Source of the DNA: CALJDF01 sp038121105 | GTDB lineage: Bacteria; Pseudomonadota; Alphaproteobacteria; SHVP01 | Direction: 5' to 3' | DNA length: 64,000 bases | Assembly (NCBI GenBank): GCA_038121105.1 | Contig: JAYONB010000005.1 | Coordinates: 62,001-126,000, forward strand | Notes under the pieces: generated by a model | What the model was told of the DNA's origin: nothing | Databases searched by the model: none | What the model saw: the letters and a program-made list of their open reading frames with translations, nothing else | Program-made: the position numbers and the translations under genes | In this document: in pieces, positions 42,434 to 51,643 of the stretch | How the letters are laid out: each line of letters starts with the position of its first letter | How positions within the stretch are numbered: position 1 is the first letter of the stretch

Positions 42434-42464
42434 TTGACTCCGACTACCCGCGCCGTGTGACAAT
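42434..42464 (+). promoter_or_regulatory. Possible promoter of the btu operon
   Basis: TTGACT (42434-42439) and GACAAT (42459-42464) have a long 19-nt spacer just upstream of the riboswitch. The -35 match is five of six. The position suits a transcript that begins at the riboswitch, but the spacing is not ideal. Confidence 0.3.
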
Positions 42465-42642
42465 GGCCGAGACGGTTCCCCGAAAGGGGTGAAAAGGGAA
42501 CACGGTGAGGCATCGGCCAATACCGTGGCTGCCCCCGCAACTGTGAGCGGCGAGTTGGCGTCCATTCTAGCCACTGGGAATACCGGGAAGGCAGGGCGCG
42601 AGGCTTAGACCCGCAAGCCAGGAGACCTGCCGTCGCCGTCAT
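42457..42642 (+). promoter_or_regulatory. Cobalamin riboswitch
   Basis: Conserved blocks of the adenosylcobalamin riboswitch appear in order: AAGGGAACACGGTG (about 42493-42507), the CCGTGGCTGCCCCCGCAACTG block (about 42523-42543), the B12-box-like GCCACTG at 42570-42576, GGGAAGG (about 42584-42590), and the 3' block AGACCCGCAAGCCAGGAGACC followed by TGCC (about 42607-42631). The aptamer ends about 195 nt before btuB. That leader can hold the expression platform; an ACGACG/CGTCGT hairpin lies within it (near 42687-42705). Ligand binding would lower expression of the btuB-tonB operon downstream. Confidence 0.95.
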
Positions 42643-42837
42643 CCATCCGTCGATCGGGGCGCTCGGTGGTGCGGATTTCCGTAGCGGTGACGACGATTGA
42701 ACGTCGTAGCCGTGGGTCCGTGAGATGGAAGTCCCTGCCTTTTCGGTATTTGAATCGACCCGGATTTTGGGCGCTGCATCCTTATGTGGCCTTCGATGTT
42801 GCGAGCGTGCGCTACGTTCAACGCTTCGGAGAAAATC

Positions 42838-44784
42838 ATGAACAAAAAGACTTCAATGAAGGCGCTCGTGCTGGGCGTTCTTGTCGCGGGCGCGGCTGCA
42901 CCCGTGGGCGCTCAAACGCTTCTTCCCGATACCGTCGTGACCGCGACACGGTTGCTGACGCCCCGTGACGAAGTTGCGAGTTCGGTCACGGTCATTACAC
43001 GGGCCGACATCGAGGCGAAACAGCAAAGGACCATCGTCGACGTATTGGCGTCGGTGCCGGGATTGCGGGTGGTGCAGTCGGGCGGTTTGGGCAAGCAAAC
43101 CTCGGTCTTTTCCCGTGGGAGCAATAGCAATCACACGTTGATCCTCATCGACGGGATCGAAATCAGCGACGCCAGTACGCCAAACGGCGCGTTCAATTTT
43201 GCGCATCTCCTGACCAACGATATCGAACGAGTCGAAGTTGTCCGTGGCCCGCAGGGCACGCTCTTCGGATCGGATGCGATCGGCGCCGTGATCAATATAT
43301 CGACCACGTTAGGAACCGGGCCTGCACAATACGTAGCGGAAATCGAGGGCGGGTCATTCGACACCGCGCGGGGGGCACTGAAGGCCGCCGGTGGCCAAGG
43401 AAAGCTCCGTTACGCCTTCGGGACAACCTATCTCGACAGCGATGGCGAGAGCGTCAGCCCGGCACGTATTCGGGCGTTGCAGGCCGGCGCGACCGAGGAA
43501 GACGACGGTTACACCTATAAGTCGTTCTCTGCGCGACTCCGTTACGACATCATCGCCGGCCTGGATGTTGGACTGGCCCTGCATCACATCCGAACGGAGG
43601 TCGAAACGGATCAACCGATCGAAGATCCTGATGCCTACGAAAGAACTCGGCAGTGGTTCGCGCGCGCAGATGCGCGCATCGAGTCGTTCGGCGGCCTCGT
43701 TGAGTCGATCGCAGCGGTCTCGTTCACGCGACACAATCGCGATTCCTTCAATGTGCCCGGGATCGCGAACACCCTGCAAAGAAGTGACGGTCAAGGCGAC
43801 AAAGAAAAACTCGAACTTCAGAACAACTACCTCGGGCTGGACGACCATATTTTGACGCTGGGCCTCGAGAGCGAGCTGGACACATTACGCAACGTCCAGT
43901 TTTCGAACTTCAGCGGGTTCACCATTCAAGGCAGCACAAAGGCCGATGCGCGGACCAATGCGGTCTATGTCCAGGATCAGTTCTCCCTGAACGATCGTGT
44001 CTTTGGAACGCTTGGGGTGCGCTTCGACGAGCACGACGCTCTGGGGTCAAAGGTGACCTACCGGTTTGCCCCGGTCCTGGCGCTTCCCGACCACGGGCTT
44101 CGGATAAAGGGCTCGGTGGGTACCGGGTTTCGTGCGCCGGCCCTGTTCCAGCTCTTCGGAAACACCCGCAGTAGCAATGGGGGCCAGTTCTCGGGCGACC
44201 CTAATCTGCGTCCGGAAGAAAGCACGGGTTGGGAAGTCGGGTTCGAGAAAAGTCTCAGGGGCGGCAACCTGATTGTCGGGTCGACCTATTTCGATCAGGA
44301 GATCAAAAACCTTCTGGAGACGAGATTTACCGGTAACGATTCGACGGTCATCAATCTCAAGCGGGCCGATATCTATGGGGTTGAAACGTTCGTTGCTGCC
44401 CGTCTGTCACCGCGCTGGGTTGTGCGGCTTGACCATACGTTTACGCGGGCGGAAGACAAGAATACCGGGAATGACTTGCGGCGGCGTCCCAAGCAAAAGC
44501 TTGATCTCGACGTTCGACATCAGGCGACCGATCGGTTGTCCATTGTCGGTGCTTTGCGCGTCATCGGATCTGGGAAAGATGTTTCCGGCAATCCGTTGGC
44601 GTCGTCGCAGGAAATCCACAAGGGCAGCCACACCGTTGTCGATCTGTCGGCATCGTTCGACCTTCGCGACAATGCCGAAGTATTCGGCCGGATCGATAAT
44701 CTCCTAGATCGGACGTTCGAAACCGCCGACGGACTAGCGGGCCCGAGCCGCGGCATCTTTGTCGGCGCGCGGGTGCGCTTCTAG
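42838..44784 (+). CDS. btuB: TonB-dependent cobalamin receptor BtuB
   Basis: A 648-residue outer-membrane receptor that imports vitamin B12. A signal peptide (about 1-26, ending GAQT) is followed by the TonB box DTVVTATRL, the plug domain (VEVVRGPQGTLFGSDAIGAVINI) and a 22-strand barrel ending in a terminal Phe (VGARVRF), as expected of outer-membrane proteins. Length is close to E. coli BtuB. The upstream cobalamin riboswitch and downstream BtuF/C/D-type genes support cobalamin as ligand. ATG 42838 follows CGGAGAAAA; an upstream in-frame ATG at 42784 would spoil the signal peptide. btuF starts two bases after the stop. Confidence 0.95.
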   Translation: MNKKTSMKALVLGVLVAGAAAPVGAQTLLPDTVVTATRLLTPRDEVASSVTVITRADIEAKQQRTIVDVLASVPGLRVVQSGGLGKQTSVFSRGSNSNHTLILIDGIEISDASTPNGAFNFAHLLTNDIERVEVVRGPQGTLFGSDAIGAVINISTTLGTGPAQYVAEIEGGSFDTARGALKAAGGQGKLRYAFGTTYLDSDGESVSPARIRALQAGATEEDDGYTYKSFSARLRYDIIAGLDVGLALHHIRTEVETDQPIEDPDAYERTRQWFARADARIESFGGLVESIAAVSFTRHNRDSFNVPGIANTLQRSDGQGDKEKLELQNNYLGLDDHILTLGLESELDTLRNVQFSNFSGFTIQGSTKADARTNAVYVQDQFSLNDRVFGTLGVRFDEHDALGSKVTYRFAPVLALPDHGLRIKGSVGTGFRAPALFQLFGNTRSSNGGQFSGDPNLRPEESTGWEVGFEKSLRGGNLIVGSTYFDQEIKNLLETRFTGNDSTVINLKRADIYGVETFVAARLSPRWVVRLDHTFTRAEDKNTGNDLRRRPKQKLDLDVRHQATDRLSIVGALRVIGSGKDVSGNPLASSQEIHKGSHTVVDLSASFDLRDNAEVFGRIDNLLDRTFETADGLAGPSRGIFVGARVRF

Positions 44785-44786
44785 TC

Positions 44787-45614
44787 ATGCGCGTGCGTCG
44801 GCTCTGGTTTATTGCTGCCATTCTGGTGGGAAGCTATGCCGGCGCACCCGTTTGGGCCCAAGCCGACGCACCGCAGCGGGTCGTCTCCATCAATCTTTGC
44901 GCCGATCAACTCTTGGTCTTGCTTGCCGAGAACGACTCGTTGCGGTCGGTTACTTTCCTATCGGCGCAACCCGACCAGTCCTATGTGGCGGACCGAGTTG
45001 GAGACATTCCGGTGAACCATGGCGAGGCCGAAGAAATTCTCGCTTTGCAACCCGACCTAGTTGTCGCGGGTCGTTTCGCGGCGCGACCGGCGGTCGCGCT
45101 GTTGAGGCGGTTCGACATACCGGTGTTGGATCTGCCGATACCGGCGTCATTCGACGAAATCCGGGCGCATATCATGCTGCTCTCGGCAAGGTTAGGCGTC
45201 GACGCACGTGGGGCGGCGATGATTACGGACATGGACGAACGTTTGGCCGCGGTTGCGGTGGCAAACGGACCAATGCCGCGCGCATTGGTGCTAGGGGCTC
45301 GCGGGTTTACCAGCGGTCCGGGAACGCTCGTCCATGAAGTACTCTCATCGGCAGGCCTACAGAACGTGGCAGGCGATTTGGGTATCACCGGCTTTGGCCG
45401 GGTCGATCTTGAGGAAATCGTCGACGCAAACCCCGACATCATCATCCTCAACCAGCCGGTGACCGGCGCGCCATCATTGGCACGTCAGGTTCTTGCGCAT
45501 CCGGCGTTGCGGCAGTTTGAGGGCCAGATCATCCATATGAACCCGGCGCTCTGGACCTGCGGTGGCCCCTACACGGTGCATGCCGTCGAACTTCTGGCTG
45601 ACGCGATCCGATGA
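44787..45614 (+). CDS. btuF: Cobalamin ABC transporter periplasmic binding protein
   Basis: A 275-residue periplasmic binding protein of the BtuF/FepB class III type. A signal peptide (about 1-25, ending VWAQAD) is followed by RVVSINLCADQLLVLL, the first-lobe motif of BtuF-like proteins, then NHGEAEEILALQPDLVV. The second lobe contains LEEIVDANPDIIILNQP. It binds B12 delivered by BtuB and hands it to BtuCD. The class also includes heme and siderophore binders, but riboswitch control and operon position favour cobalamin. The stop overlaps the btuC start by four bases (ATGA). Confidence 0.9.
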   Translation: MRVRRLWFIAAILVGSYAGAPVWAQADAPQRVVSINLCADQLLVLLAENDSLRSVTFLSAQPDQSYVADRVGDIPVNHGEAEEILALQPDLVVAGRFAARPAVALLRRFDIPVLDLPIPASFDEIRAHIMLLSARLGVDARGAAMITDMDERLAAVAVANGPMPRALVLGARGFTSGPGTLVHEVLSSAGLQNVAGDLGITGFGRVDLEEIVDANPDIIILNQPVTGAPSLARQVLAHPALRQFEGQIIHMNPALWTCGGPYTVHAVELLADAIR

Positions 45615-46642
45615 CGGTCGATAGCGGATCAGCACCCACCGCGAGCATCGCGCCGCGTGACACCGGATTGGTGATGTCGCTGGTGGTTTTGGTGCTTGTG
45701 CTGGGGGTCGTGTCGGTTGTTGTGGGTCGCGTTCCACTCGCGTTCTTGCACACGCTTGGCGAGATCTGGGCGGGCGAACGGACGACAGACGCTCTCATCT
45801 TAGCGGAGATTCGGGTGCCGCGTGCCATCCTGGCGGCCGTGGTTGGGGCGGCCCTGGGCGCTGCCGGCGCGGCGATGCAGGGACTACTTCGGAATCCGCT
45901 GGCCGAGCCCGGCATCCTCGGTGTTTCTGCTTCGGCCGGGCTGGGCGCGGTCATCGTGCTCTATTTCGGTCTGACTCAGGTTTTCAGCTTGGCGCTACCG
46001 ATCGCAGGTATGGCGGGGGCGCTGGTTGCGGTGCTGCTGACCTATGCGCTGTCCGGTCGCGATGCGAGCATCCTGACATTGATTTTGGCCGGGGTTGCGC
46101 TCAACGCGTTTGCTGCGGCGTTGACGTCGCTGGCCCTCAACTTGGCGCCCAGCCCCTACGCGGCACTTGAGATCGTGTTCTGGTTGCTCGGGTCGCTCGC
46201 CGACCGATCCTTCGAACATGTCGTAATCGCGTTGCCGCTGGTCATCCTGGGCGGCGCCTTGTTCATCGGTACCGGCAAGGCGCTCGATGCGCTGTCGCTC
46301 GGTGAAGACGTCGCCCGGTCGCTGGGGATCAACCTGCGGGCGGCGCGGTTGCGCTTGATCGTTGGAACCGCGTTGGCGGTCGGTGCCGCGGTGTCGGTTT
46401 CAGGGACGATCGGGTTCGTCGGCCTCGTGGTGCCGCATTTGTTGCGTCCCTTGGTGGGTCACGAGCCGGGGCGCCTTCTTCTGCCCAGCGCGCTGGGTGG
46501 CGCGGCGCTTGTGCTCGCAGCCGACATTGCGACGCGCGTCATTCCCGTAGAGCCCGACCTTCAGCTGGGGGTCGTGACCGCGATCGTCGGCGCACCGTTC
46601 TTTTTTTATCTGTTGCTCCACATCAGGCGGACGATGCGATGA
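45611..46642 (+). CDS. btuC: Cobalamin ABC transporter permease (FecCD family)
   Basis: A 343-residue FecCD-type permease with nine or ten hydrophobic segments; two copies assemble into the inner-membrane channel. Family features include VPRAILAAVVGAALGAAGAAMQGLLRNPLAEPGILGVSA at the second and third segments (short motif RNPLAEPGILG), a cytoplasmic coupling region SLGEDVARSLGIN, and the late GTIGFVGLVVPHLLR. It overlaps btuF upstream and btuD downstream by four bases each, so the three transporter genes are translationally coupled within the riboswitch-controlled operon. Confidence 0.93.
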   Translation: MTVDSGSAPTASIAPRDTGLVMSLVVLVLVLGVVSVVVGRVPLAFLHTLGEIWAGERTTDALILAEIRVPRAILAAVVGAALGAAGAAMQGLLRNPLAEPGILGVSASAGLGAVIVLYFGLTQVFSLALPIAGMAGALVAVLLTYALSGRDASILTLILAGVALNAFAAALTSLALNLAPSPYAALEIVFWLLGSLADRSFEHVVIALPLVILGGALFIGTGKALDALSLGEDVARSLGINLRAARLRLIVGTALAVGAAVSVSGTIGFVGLVVPHLLRPLVGHEPGRLLLPSALGGAALVLAADIATRVIPVEPDLQLGVVTAIVGAPFFFYLLLHIRRTMR

Positions 46643-47442
46643 CGGTACTCGAGGCAAAGCGCGTTTCGGTGGCGTTGGGGGGGCGACAAATCCTGGCCGA
46701 TGTCGGGCTGCAAGCGGAGGCGGGCGGTTTCGTTGGGCTGATCGGCCCGAACGGGTCGGGCAAGACGACACTTCTGCGCATTCTGGCGGGCTTATTGAGA
46801 CCGGGCACCGGCGGCGTATTGATCGACGGTCATAGCTTGGCCGACTTGCCGGACGCCGAAAGGGCCCGGGCGATGGCCTATCTGCCGCAGGGTACCGAGG
46901 TGCACTGGCCGCTTATCGTCGAACGTCTCGTCGCCCTTGGACGAATTCCCACACTCGATACTTGGCGGGGCCTCAGCAGGTCCGACTTCGAGGTCGTCGC
47001 ACGGGCGCTGGGTAGCGTGGAAGCTTTGCATCTTAAGGATCGGGTCGTTTCAACGTTGTCGACCGGCGAGCGCGCGCGGGTTCTCTTTGCGCGGGCACTC
47101 GCAAGCAATCCGCGCATTTTGCTGGCCGATGAGCCGGTGGCATCGCTTGATCTGGGACACCAGCTCCTGGTCTTGGACGAGATCAAAAATCTCTGCGCCG
47201 CCGCCATGACGGCGATCGTCGTCTTTCACGACCTGAGCCTTGCTGCACGTTATTGCTCTCACCTCGTGTTGTTGGATCAGGGGCGTGTTTTCTCGGCGGG
47301 GGCGGTGTCCGACGTTCTCACGCCGGGTCATTTGCGCGAGACCTATGGGGTCGACGCCACTCTTTCATCTGGTGGCGGCACGACCCAGGTCATCGCTCAT
47401 AACCGGCTCCCGAAAGGTCATGAGGAGGCGCCGCGACCATGA
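46639..47442 (+). CDS. btuD: Cobalamin ABC transporter ATPase
   Basis: A 267-residue ABC ATPase that powers BtuC. Walker A is GPNGSGKT, the Q-loop follows in AYLPQGTEVHWPL, the signature is STLSTGERARVLFARAL (LSTGE instead of LSGGE), Walker B is ILLADEPVASLD, and the switch His is in VVFHDLSLAARYC. It belongs to the FecE/BtuD/HmuV group. Start and stop overlap its neighbours (ATGA at each end). No frameshift or missing motif is seen. Confidence 0.93.
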   Translation: MTVLEAKRVSVALGGRQILADVGLQAEAGGFVGLIGPNGSGKTTLLRILAGLLRPGTGGVLIDGHSLADLPDAERARAMAYLPQGTEVHWPLIVERLVALGRIPTLDTWRGLSRSDFEVVARALGSVEALHLKDRVVSTLSTGERARVLFARALASNPRILLADEPVASLDLGHQLLVLDEIKNLCAAAMTAIVVFHDLSLAARYCSHLVLLDQGRVFSAGAVSDVLTPGHLRETYGVDATLSSGGGTTQVIAHNRLPKGHEEAPRP

Positions 47443-48389
47443 GGGGCCTAGGTGCGGCATTCGGTATCTCGGTGGCGGCCCATGTTGCCGTGGCGACCGG
47501 TGCCTATGTTGCCTGGCCGCAGGATGCTCGATGGGACCAGCCGACACCCATTGTTGCCGACCTCGTGTACGCGCCGCTGCGCCCGTCGTTTGGTCCTGCC
47601 AAGAAAGCGCCCATCATCCCCGCCGAAGAAGCATCGCGGCGAGAAACGCCGCAGGCTGATCTCGTTCGAGCAAGCCGGCTGGGGGCATTGTCCAAGGCGA
47701 CTGACGATACTTTTGCCGATTCTCCCGTGGAAGCGGTGAATCCACCGATCGCAGCGAGGCTTGAGTCAGCTAAGGCGCCTGAACCCACGCTTACGGTGAC
47801 TGAAATCCGGCAGGCGATCGTCTCGGCACCCCCGGCGTTGCCGATCGACCCGGGTCAAGTTCGGCCGACGCCCCGGATCAAACCCGTAGTACCCGAGCAT
47901 CGACCCGAGGCAGGCGCCAAGGAAGACGAGCAACAAATGTCGGTGGCGGCGCCAAGCGCCAAGGCGCCGGCGGGAAGCATCACCGCGCACGAAAACCCGA
48001 GCGATGCCCCGGAAAGCGAGGCGGTGCGGCCATCGGTTGCGATGTTGCCGAGCGCGGCGCACGAGTCCACGCCCGATGTCCAATCCAGCGCACCGCAACA
48101 TGCGGTTCCTTCGTTGGGCAATCTTCCGCCGAAATATCCTCTCGCCGCGCGCCGTCGCGGGATGGAGGGGCGTGTCGTGATCGAGGTGCGGGTCGATCGG
48201 CATGGAGGGGTCGCGACCGCGACGGTCGCCGTTTCAAGCGGGCATCGGCTTCTGGATCGGGCAGCGCTCGGTGCGGTCGAGAAATGGACGTTTCAACCAG
48301 CACGATACGGGAGCCGCGCGGTGAGCGTCACCATCGCCATACCCATCACGTTCGCTCTGGAGTCCTCGACCGTTCTTGCGCACGAATAG
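47439..48389 (+). CDS. tonB: TonB-like energy transducer dedicated to the btu operon
   Basis: A 316-residue TonB-family protein. The N-terminal membrane anchor (about 5-24, ISVAAHVAVATGAYVAW) is followed by a long Pro/Ala/Glu-rich periplasmic linker (about 30-225) and a C-terminal TonB domain with NLPPKYPLAARRRGMEGRVV and VEKWTFQPARY, the usual YP and WxFxPa features. It carries energy from ExbB/ExbD in the inner membrane to BtuB. No exbB or exbD lies in the window, so it must borrow these from elsewhere. It overlaps btuD by four bases and closes the riboswitch-controlled operon. Confidence 0.88.
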   Translation: MRGLGAAFGISVAAHVAVATGAYVAWPQDARWDQPTPIVADLVYAPLRPSFGPAKKAPIIPAEEASRRETPQADLVRASRLGALSKATDDTFADSPVEAVNPPIAARLESAKAPEPTLTVTEIRQAIVSAPPALPIDPGQVRPTPRIKPVVPEHRPEAGAKEDEQQMSVAAPSAKAPAGSITAHENPSDAPESEAVRPSVAMLPSAAHESTPDVQSSAPQHAVPSLGNLPPKYPLAARRRGMEGRVVIEVRVDRHGGVATATVAVSSGHRLLDRAALGAVEKWTFQPARYGSRAVSVTIAIPITFALESSTVLAHE

Positions 48390-48469
48390 ATCGAACCGTC
48401 TTGGCGGTGACGGCGCGGACCGTCGCGGGTAGTCTGCGTCGTATGACGCTGCCTAATGGGAGGAATTCG

Positions 48470-50788
48470 GTGCACGCAGTCCTCGGCGACTCAGTCGCGC
48501 GAACGGAAGATGATCGGTTGCTATCGGGACGCGGTCGCTTTACCGACGATCATGCCTTGCGTGACGAAACGCGGGCGGTGGTCCTTCGCTCTCCCCACGC
48601 AGCGGCAAAGATCGTCAAGATCGACACGAGCCCGGCACTCTCCCAAGAAGGCGTCATTGCGGTTTTCACGGGCGCCGACATCGAAGCGGCAGGCATTGGC
48701 TCTGCGGGATCGATGGCCGATTACCCGCGGCCCGACGGTGGCCCGATGTTCAAGGCGACCCGGTCGGTATTGGTAACCGATGCGCAGGTGCGACATGTCG
48801 GCGATCCCGTCGCCTTCGTGATCGGCGAGACGCTTGAGGCTGCGCGTCTGGGCGCAGAAGCCGTCGTGGTCGACTACGAGCCCCTTGAGGCGGTGACCGA
48901 CCCCCTCGCCGCGTTGGAACCGGGATCCCCCGCGGTGTGGGAGGATTGCCCCGACAACATCTCCTTTCTGTTTCAAGCCGGCGACGAGAAAGCGGTCGAC
49001 GACGCGTTCGCCCGGGCCGACCACGTCACGAGCCTTGATCTCGTGATCAATCGCGTGTCGGCGGCCCCGATGGAGCCACGTGCCTCGGTCGCCGATTTCG
49101 ATCCAGCGGATGACCGCTTGACGCTCATTTGTGGGGTTCAGAACCCGCATATCATGCGCCGAATATTGGCGCGGCAATATCTGAATATCCCGGAAACCAA
49201 GCTGCGCCTGATCAGTCCCGATATGGGCGGCGCATTCGGCATGCGGTCGACGCCCTATCCTGAGTTGGCGTTGGTCCTTCATGCCGCACGGCGCCTCGGC
49301 CGCCCGGTGCGCTGGACGATCGACCGGTCCGAGGCGTTCGTCGCCGACGACCAGGCGCGCGATAACCGGACCAAGGCCGAATTGGCGCTCAGTCGCGACG
49401 GCACGTTTTTGGGCCTTCGCGTGCAAACCGTGGTGTCGATGGGCGCCTACGTGTCGATGGGCGGGGCGGGGCCCGCCACGATGAATATCGGCGGTTTAGC
49501 GGGCGTCTACCGGACGCCGGCGATCCATGTGGCGGTTCGCGGCGTGTTGACGAACACCCCGTCGACGTCGGCTTATCGCGGGGCCGGGCGTCCGGAGGCT
49601 TCATACACCATCGAACGTTTGATCGATGCGGCAGCGCGCGAACTCAAGATCGACCGTGCCGAACTGCGACGGCGCAACACCATCACACCCGACGAAATGC
49701 CGTTCAAGACAGGACTGGTCTTTACATACGATTGCGGGGCCTTCGAAGAGAACATGGACCGTGCGCTAGAGGCGATCGACTATGCCGGGTTCGCTGACCG
49801 AGCCGCCGACTCGGAAGCGCGCGGCAGGTTGCGTGGCTTCGGATTGGCCAACGTGATCGAACGTGCCGCGGCCCTAGGAGAAGAAACCGCGGAAATTCGA
49901 TTTGACCCCACCGGCGGGGTGACGCTCCTCATGGGGACGCATTCCCACGGACAAGGCCACGAAACGGTCTTCAAACAAATGCTGTCGGGCAAACTCGGCT
50001 TAGGTTTCGACGAAGTGCGCTACGTCCAAGGCGACACGGACCTCGTTGCACATGGATTCGGAACGTTCGGGTCGCGGTCGTCAGGCTTGGGTGGCGCCGC
50101 CTTGGAACGCGCAGCCGACAAAGTGATCGAGAAGTGTCGTCTGATTGTGGCGCACACGCTTGAGGCGGATGCGGCCGATATCGAATACGAGGCCGGGGTC
50201 TTCACGGTTGCGGGTACCGATCGCCGAGTCACGTTGCGAGAGGCGGCGCAAACCGCTTATGCCGCCGCAAAACTGCCACCCGACATCGAGCCCGGCCTTC
50301 ACGAACGTGCGGCGTTCGTGCCGACCGGGGCGACGTTTCCGAACGGTTGCCATGTGTGCGAGGTCGAAATCGATCCCGAGGACGGCACGACGCGGATCCT
50401 TCGCTACATCGTCGTCGACGATGTGGGCACCGTGATGAACCCCTTGCTGTTGAAAGGGCAGATTCATGGCGGCATCGCCCAAGGCGTTGGTCAGATTCTG
50501 ATGGAGGATGTGGCTTGGGATCCGGAGACGGCGCAGCAACTATCGGGTTCGTTCATGGACTATTGCATGCCGCGCGCCCTCGACTTTCCGCAATTCGATG
50601 TGTTGAGCAACCCGGTACCGACCAAGCTGAACCCGCTGGGGATCAAAGGAGCGGGCGAGGCCGGTACCGTGGGCGCCATGCCCTGCGTGATGAACGCCAT
50701 CGTCGATGCTCTGAGCAAACGGGGGATCGAACACCTCGATATGCCGGCGACACCCCATCGCGTTTGGCAAGCGCTGCACGCGCGCTAG
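48470..50788 (+). CDS. Molybdenum hydroxylase large subunit (CoxL / xanthine dehydrogenase family)
   Basis: A 772-residue molybdopterin-cytosine-dinucleotide-binding subunit. The N-terminal aldehyde-oxidase domain starts DRLLSGRGRFTDD; the Mo-site regions include ISPDMGGAFGMRS, the active-site loop STSAYRGAGRPEA, and KGAGEAGTVGA with the catalytic Glu. The loop is AYRGAGR rather than AYXCSFR, marking a form II CODH-like enzyme, whose substrates are mostly unknown. The FAD (CoxM) and iron-sulphur (CoxS) subunits are not adjacent, so it is an orphan here. GTG 48470 is chosen because GGGAGGA lies five bases upstream; ATG 48443 is the alternative. Confidence 0.88.
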   Translation: MHAVLGDSVARTEDDRLLSGRGRFTDDHALRDETRAVVLRSPHAAAKIVKIDTSPALSQEGVIAVFTGADIEAAGIGSAGSMADYPRPDGGPMFKATRSVLVTDAQVRHVGDPVAFVIGETLEAARLGAEAVVVDYEPLEAVTDPLAALEPGSPAVWEDCPDNISFLFQAGDEKAVDDAFARADHVTSLDLVINRVSAAPMEPRASVADFDPADDRLTLICGVQNPHIMRRILARQYLNIPETKLRLISPDMGGAFGMRSTPYPELALVLHAARRLGRPVRWTIDRSEAFVADDQARDNRTKAELALSRDGTFLGLRVQTVVSMGAYVSMGGAGPATMNIGGLAGVYRTPAIHVAVRGVLTNTPSTSAYRGAGRPEASYTIERLIDAAARELKIDRAELRRRNTITPDEMPFKTGLVFTYDCGAFEENMDRALEAIDYAGFADRAADSEARGRLRGFGLANVIERAAALGEETAEIRFDPTGGVTLLMGTHSHGQGHETVFKQMLSGKLGLGFDEVRYVQGDTDLVAHGFGTFGSRSSGLGGAALERAADKVIEKCRLIVAHTLEADAADIEYEAGVFTVAGTDRRVTLREAAQTAYAAAKLPPDIEPGLHERAAFVPTGATFPNGCHVCEVEIDPEDGTTRILRYIVVDDVGTVMNPLLLKGQIHGGIAQGVGQILMEDVAWDPETAQQLSGSFMDYCMPRALDFPQFDVLSNPVPTKLNPLGIKGAGEAGTVGAMPCVMNAIVDALSKRGIEHLDMPATPHRVWQALHAR

Positions 50789-50811
50789 CCCTTAACACAA
50801 GGTTCGCGAAG

Positions 50812-51621
50812 ATGCCGCGCCCGTCTTCAGTCGCTTTCGTCGGCGCAAGATCGCCTCTCATCGAGGCGGTTTTGACGACTGCGTCTCGCGCCGGTGGCTT
50901 TACGGTCCACTTTGTCGATCGCGATACGCCGCCGCACGAAGATGGATGGCGCGCGCCAACATGGGTGCTCGACCCGGGGCTCCACCCTCTCGACGCTGGC
51001 GGGAAATACGATTTGGCCTTTGACCTCATCGATCGCGTGCTGTCGATCCTGCAGCAAGACGTGCGCGTCGTCCTTTTGTCGTCGAGTCATGTCTTTGCGG
51101 GCGAACGTCCTCTTGCGCCGGGAGCGGCTGTGCGCGCGCCACGGTCAGACTACGGACGGCTTTTGGCGACCCTCGAAGATCGCGTGATGGGGCGCGGCGA
51201 ACACGGTCTCGTTCTACGCCAGGGCCGCGTGCTTAGCGCCGAGGACTCGTTGATGATGCGTTGGTGGAACGCACTCAAGGAAGGTGTGGCGGTGATTCCA
51301 CCGTCACAGAGCGCCTGCGCGCCGATCAGCGTCGACACTGTGGCAAAAGCGTTGGTGGCCGTACTGGATCGTTTCGGGCCGGAAATCTTTCAGGTGAGCG
51401 CGCCGGATGAAATCACCTATCTTGAGATTGCACAGCGGATGTGCGGCGCGATGGGTCTCCCCGAGGACAGGGTCTTGGAAGCGCCGCCTGGCGCGGCGGC
51501 AATAGACCTAAAAGACCCCCCGCCCCATGTGTCGTTGCAGACGAGCCCCGGTTTGTTGGAAACCGTCCCGACACCATCGGATGCGGTTGTACGAGACATC
51601 CTCCGAACTCTGGCGGGTTGA
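50812..51621 (+). CDS. Degenerate RmlD-like (extended SDR) protein
   Basis: A 269-residue protein resembling dTDP-4-dehydrorhamnose reductase (RmlD) and related extended SDRs. The order of segments fits: a degraded dinucleotide motif VAFVGARSPLIEAV, then VVLLSSSHVFAGERPL (RmlD: STDYVFDG) and APRSDYGRLLATLEDRV (RmlD: NxYGxSKxxxE). The Lys of the YxxxK catalytic pair is Leu, and the glycine motif lacks its third Gly, so reductase activity is doubtful. ISVDTVAKALVAVL and the C-terminal half are otherwise family-like. It begins 23 nt after the molybdenum hydroxylase gene and may be in its transcript. Confidence 0.65.
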   Translation: MPRPSSVAFVGARSPLIEAVLTTASRAGGFTVHFVDRDTPPHEDGWRAPTWVLDPGLHPLDAGGKYDLAFDLIDRVLSILQQDVRVVLLSSSHVFAGERPLAPGAAVRAPRSDYGRLLATLEDRVMGRGEHGLVLRQGRVLSAEDSLMMRWWNALKEGVAVIPPSQSACAPISVDTVAKALVAVLDRFGPEIFQVSAPDEITYLEIAQRMCGAMGLPEDRVLEAPPGAAAIDLKDPPPHVSLQTSPGLLETVPTPSDAVVRDILRTLAG

Positions 51622-51643
51622 TTTCCAGATCGGGGCGGGCCCG

